In this document: positions 29,332 through 32,586 of the stretch, one piece after another
Numbering within the stretch: position 1 is the stretch's first letter
Layout of the letters: every line of letters begins with the position of its first letter
From: an uncultured SAR86 cluster bacterium
GTDB lineage: Bacteria > Pseudomonadota > Gammaproteobacteria > Magnimaribacterales > D2472
NCBI GenBank assembly: GCA_902559345.1
Contig: CACEHH010000011.1
Span: 1-32,586 of the forward strand
DNA length: 32,586 nt
Direction of reading: 5' to 3'
Translations under genes and position numbers: made by a program
The notes under the pieces: model-generated
Told to the model about the DNA's origin: nothing
Database searches by the model: none
The model's input: the letters and a program-made list of their open reading frames with translations, nothing else

Positions 29332-30118
29332 ATGAAAAAATTATCCTTAAAAGGTTTAAAGTTTAGGGCAACAGAACTCGGTATAGAAAATAATATTATG
29401 ACGATAACTCTAAACAGGCCCAAAAAAAAGAACGCTTTAAATAATGTAATGTTGAATGAAATTAATTATGCCCTAGCTTATGCAAAACAAGAAAAAAATA
29501 TTAGAGTGGTTGTGTTTGCAGCAAAGGGTGATATTTTTTGTGCAGGTGCAGATTTATCAAGAACTAAATCTGAATCGAATGTTCCAAAATTAGATAATGC
29601 TGATGATATTAGTCTATCGCTAAGGCATCTATACAAACCAGTCATATGTAAAATTCAAGGACCTGTTCTTGCTGGCGCCCTTTTGCTTGTAACTAACTCA
29701 ACTCATGCGGTTGCAATTAATGAAGCAACTTTTTCAGCGCCAGAAATCCATAGAGGGTTATGGCCATTTATGGTTATGGCAGGTCTGTTTAGAGTAATGC
29801 CCAAAAGAGCAGGACTTGATTTTATAATGAGAGGAAAGCCTATTGATTCAAAAAAAAGCGAAGGATTGGGGTTTAATAAACAAGTCTGTTAAAAAAGAAG
29901 AACTTAATGAAAAAGTTGATAAACTAGCAAAAGAACTTGCAGGTTTGGCACCAGAAACAATGCAATTTGGTCTTGAAGCATATGAAAAACAAGATGCAAA
30001 AAGCTTTGATGAGGCGCTTCCATACTTAAAAGAACAAATAGCAAAATGCTTTGAGGGAAAAGATGCTAAAGAAGGAATAGCTGCTTTTCTTGAGAAGAGA
30101 AAACCAAATTGGGACTAA
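29332..30118 (+). CDS. Enoyl-CoA hydratase/isomerase family protein, frameshifted at an A8 run (29850-29857)
   Basis: Frame 1: NRPKKKNALNNVMLNE..FCAGADLS..APEIHRGLWPFMVMAG, stop at 29892. Frame 2 continues AKDWGLINKSVKKEELNEKVDKLAKELAGLAPETMQFG...FLEKRKPNWD. Skipping one A joins them as PIDSKKAKDWGLINKSV. Confidence 0.9.
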
Positions 30119-30130
30119 CCAGGAGATATT

Positions 30131-31358
30131 ATGGATTTAAGTTTTGGATCTGAATATAAAGATTTTAAAAATGAAGTAAAAAAATTCTGTAAAAAGTATT
30201 CAGGTGTTCATTTTTCTGACTCATCTAAGGTTCCTTTATCAGGAGCTTTCAAGTCTGGTGAAATTAAAATGAAGAGATCGGATTGGCAAAAAAAATTAAT
30301 AAAAAAAGGTTACTTTGCAAGATCAATTCCTAAAGAATATGGGGGCTATGGCGGTGAAAGTGACATTATTAAAAGTAGGATAATTGCTCAAGAATTTGCA
30401 AAAGCAAAAATTCCACCTCCAATGGGTGGACAGGGAATAGATATGTTGGTGCCTACTCTTCTTGAGCTTGGAACAGAAAAACAAAAACAACAATATATTA
30501 AACCGACATTACATGGTGAAATAATTTGGTGCCAAGGATATTCTGAACCTAATGCTGGAAGTGATCTTGCAAGCCTACAAACTAAAGGTGAGTTAATTGA
30601 TGGTAATTGGGTTATTAACGGTCAAAAAATTTGGACAAGTACTGCGCAGTTTTCACAAATGATGTTTTGTTTAGTTAGGACTGAGCCTGAGGCATCTAAA
30701 CATGCCGGAATAAGTTATCTATTAATTCCAATGGATACTCCCGGAATTGAAATTAGACCTTTGGTTGATATGACTCTTAATGCTGGATTCAATGAAGTGT
30801 TTTTTACAGATGTAACAATTCCAGAAGATAATATTGTTGGAAAGCGTGGTGAAGGCTGGGCTGTAGCAAATGCGACACTAGGGCATGAAAGAGGCTCACT
30901 TTCTGATCCAAATGCAATGATGAATAGATTAAATTCTCTTATTGAAAGAATGAAATGTGAAACCATAAACGGTGAAAAAGCTATTGATAATCCAGTCTAT
31001 AGAGATAAACTTATGAAAATTCAAGGCAAAGTAATTGCGTTCCAATCTAACTCACTAAGAGTTTTATCAGCAAAATTAAACAAAAATCAAGATGTAAAAA
31101 TTGCAAGAATGTTGCAAAAACTAATTGGAACTGAATTAAGACACGAGCTTGAAGGCTTTGCAATAGATATTATGGGTGAATTAGGAACATTATATGAGAA
31201 CAGTCCAAATTTAAGAGATGGAGGTTCATGGCAAATAGGATATATGTATTTTTTAGGATTGATAATTGGTGGTGGAACAAGCCAAATACAAAAAAAATAT
31301 TATTTCTGAGAGAGGCCTTGGAATGCCAAAAGAACCAAAAGTTCAACAAGGAGCTTAA
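30131..31358 (+). CDS. Acyl-CoA dehydrogenase, frameshifted near the C-terminus at an A8 run (31290-31297)
   Basis: WCQGYSEPNAGSDLASLQTKG, GQKIWTSTAQFSQ; as written ends SQIQKKYYF* at 31309. Skipping one A gives GGGTSQIQKNIISERGLGMPKEPKVQQGA* ending at 31358, matching the usual ACAD C-terminus (RNIIAERVLGLP-type). Confidence 0.92.
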
Positions 31359-31359
31359 T

Positions 31360-32448
31360 ATGTATTTTGGATTATCAGAAGACCAGATTTTTTTCCAAGA
31401 TAATGTAAAAAAGTTTTTAGAAGATCAAGCTCCTTTAGATATCGTTAAAAAGATAGTTGAAGGTAATAGTTCTGAAATTAAAGATCAACTTCATCAAGGT
31501 TTAATAAATTTAGGTATTAACAATATTTTAGTTCCGGAAGAGAATGGCGGCCTAGGTTTAGATTTATTATTTGCAACAGCAATAAGTCAGAGTCTTGGTT
31601 CCAGCATAGCAACACTTCCATTTATTGGTCCCTATGTTATGGCTCCAATTGCAATAAAGCATGGGGCTAGTGGAAAACAAAAAAATAACTTATTTGAAGG
31701 AATGTCTAATAATTCTATAAACTTTGGAATTGGATTCTCAGAATACTTTGGCTCGAGAGACTCTAGCGGTATAACTTTCTCAAAAAATAAAGTGAATGGT
31801 AAGACCTTATTTGTTTTAGATTCTGACTATGCTACTCATGTATTACTTTGTGATAATACTGGTAAAATTGGAATTGTTTCTCTAGATTCAAAAGGCGTAG
31901 ACGCTATAAACTTAACAACTGTTGATAAGACAAGAATATATAAAGAAATGTGCTTTAATAATACTCCTATTGAAATATTAGAAGACACAAAAAATACTAC
32001 TAAAGCTATTGATAAATCTATTGATGCAGGCAGGATTGTTGTATCAGCTGATTCAGTAGGAGCTTCCCAAACAATGATTGATAAAGCAGTTGAATATTCT
32101 AAAGAGAGAAAACAATTTAATAGAGTAATTGGGAGTTTTCAAGCTGTTAAGCATATGTGTGCAGAAATGACTGCTGAATTAGAGCCATGTTTTTCGCTTG
32201 TATGGCATGCAGCTCATAGCTTTGATAATGATGAAACAGATTCTAGATTAATGGCATGTCATGCAAAGTCACATATTTCAGAAGTATCAAAAATGGTCTC
32301 AAAAAAAGCAACCGAAGTTCATGGGGGAATGGGATTCACTGATCTCTTGGGCTTGCACTACTGGTTCAAAAGAATAGGCCTTAATAGACATATTTTAGGA
32401 TCACCTGAGGTAGTTCGAAAAGAAGCGGCAAAAGTGCAAGGATTATAG
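31360..32448 (+). CDS. Acyl-CoA dehydrogenase family protein, partner subunit
   Basis: MYFGLSEDQIFFQDNVKKFLEDQAPLDIVKKI...RKQFNRVIGSFQAVKHMCAEMTAE...EVHGGMGFTDLLGLHYWFKRI. Start at ATG 31360 preceded by aaggag; the ORF-track start at 31228 lies in the upstream gene. Confidence 0.93.
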   Translation: MYFGLSEDQIFFQDNVKKFLEDQAPLDIVKKIVEGNSSEIKDQLHQGLINLGINNILVPEENGGLGLDLLFATAISQSLGSSIATLPFIGPYVMAPIAIKHGASGKQKNNLFEGMSNNSINFGIGFSEYFGSRDSSGITFSKNKVNGKTLFVLDSDYATHVLLCDNTGKIGIVSLDSKGVDAINLTTVDKTRIYKEMCFNNTPIEILEDTKNTTKAIDKSIDAGRIVVSADSVGASQTMIDKAVEYSKERKQFNRVIGSFQAVKHMCAEMTAELEPCFSLVWHAAHSFDNDETDSRLMACHAKSHISEVSKMVSKKATEVHGGMGFTDLLGLHYWFKRIGLNRHILGSPEVVRKEAAKVQGL

Positions 32449-32453
32449 GATCT

Positions 32454-32586
32454 ATGAAATATTTATATTTCTTAATCTTTATTTTTACAATTAATGTTTC
32501 AGCTTATGATTATGAGCCAATTGAGTTGAGCGAAAATAAAAAAGATTTAAGTAAAGAGATATATTTAAAATTAGAGAAGGGTCACT
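32454..32586 (+). CDS. Secreted/envelope protein, partial (N-terminus only)
   Basis: ATG at 32454: MKYLYFLIFIFTINVSAYDYEPIELSENKKDLSKEIYLKLEKGH..., signal peptide with VSA cleavage-type motif; open to window end. Confidence 0.65.
   Translation, partial: MKYLYFLIFIFTINVSAYDYEPIELSENKKDLSKEIYLKLEKGH

Noticed and set aside
29850-31297. Programmed ribosomal -1 frameshifting at the two A8 runs
   Set aside because: The rescue requires skipping one base (+1 or loss of one A), not a -1 shift, and no stimulatory structure is evident; transcriptional slippage or sequence error fits better.
31228-31359. ORF-track N-terminal extension of the last ACAD (MANRIYVFFRIDNWWWNKPNTKK...)
   Set aside because: Out-of-frame reading of the upstream ACAD's conserved C-terminus; a proper RBS and ATG exist at 31360.
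1-32586. CRISPR arrays, tRNA/rRNA genes, prophage, transposons, defence or toxin-antitoxin systems
   Set aside because: Reading both strands I saw no spaced repeats, RNA gene signatures, integrase/transposase, or defence domains; the window is nearly fully occupied by housekeeping and catabolic genes.

Overview
AT-rich, tightly packed bacterial chromosomal window. Gene content (lexA/topA neighbourhood, ThrH, QueH, acyl-CoA metabolism) suggests a streamlined marine gammaproteobacterium, possibly SAR86-like; this is inference only. I see no tRNA, rRNA, CRISPR array, phage or transposon. Left part, minus strand: a 5'-nucleotidase/thrH/queH/prpB/prpC/prpD/aroC(partial) run. Next: lexA with a near-perfect SOS box in the divergent promoter, two small conserved proteins, topA, pyrD, galU, an active-site-intact rhomboid, and nadK. 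Middle: an adjacent acyl-CoA dehydrogenase (ACAD) pair, PlsC-type acyltransferase, RraA-like, nitronate monooxygenase-like, GH3 glycosidase, MsrA-Trx-MsrB fusion, and GST. Right part, plus strand: an apparent operon of biotin-dependent acyl-CoA carboxylase (both subunits), TetR regulator, AtuA/DUF1446, enoyl-CoA hydratase, two ACADs and a new partial ORF. It resembles acyclic-terpene (Atu)/Liu pathways, but the substrate is unknown. Main points for follow-up: (1) this carboxylase/AtuA operon; (2) an imperfect 16-bp inverted repeat enclosing a TATAAT just upstream of it, a likely operator; (3) two genes in the operon, each frameshifted at an A8 run where A7 restores the conserved C-terminus (transcriptional slippage, phase variation, decay or sequencing error); (4) a shared SOS box between lexA and a 5'-nucleotidase gene.
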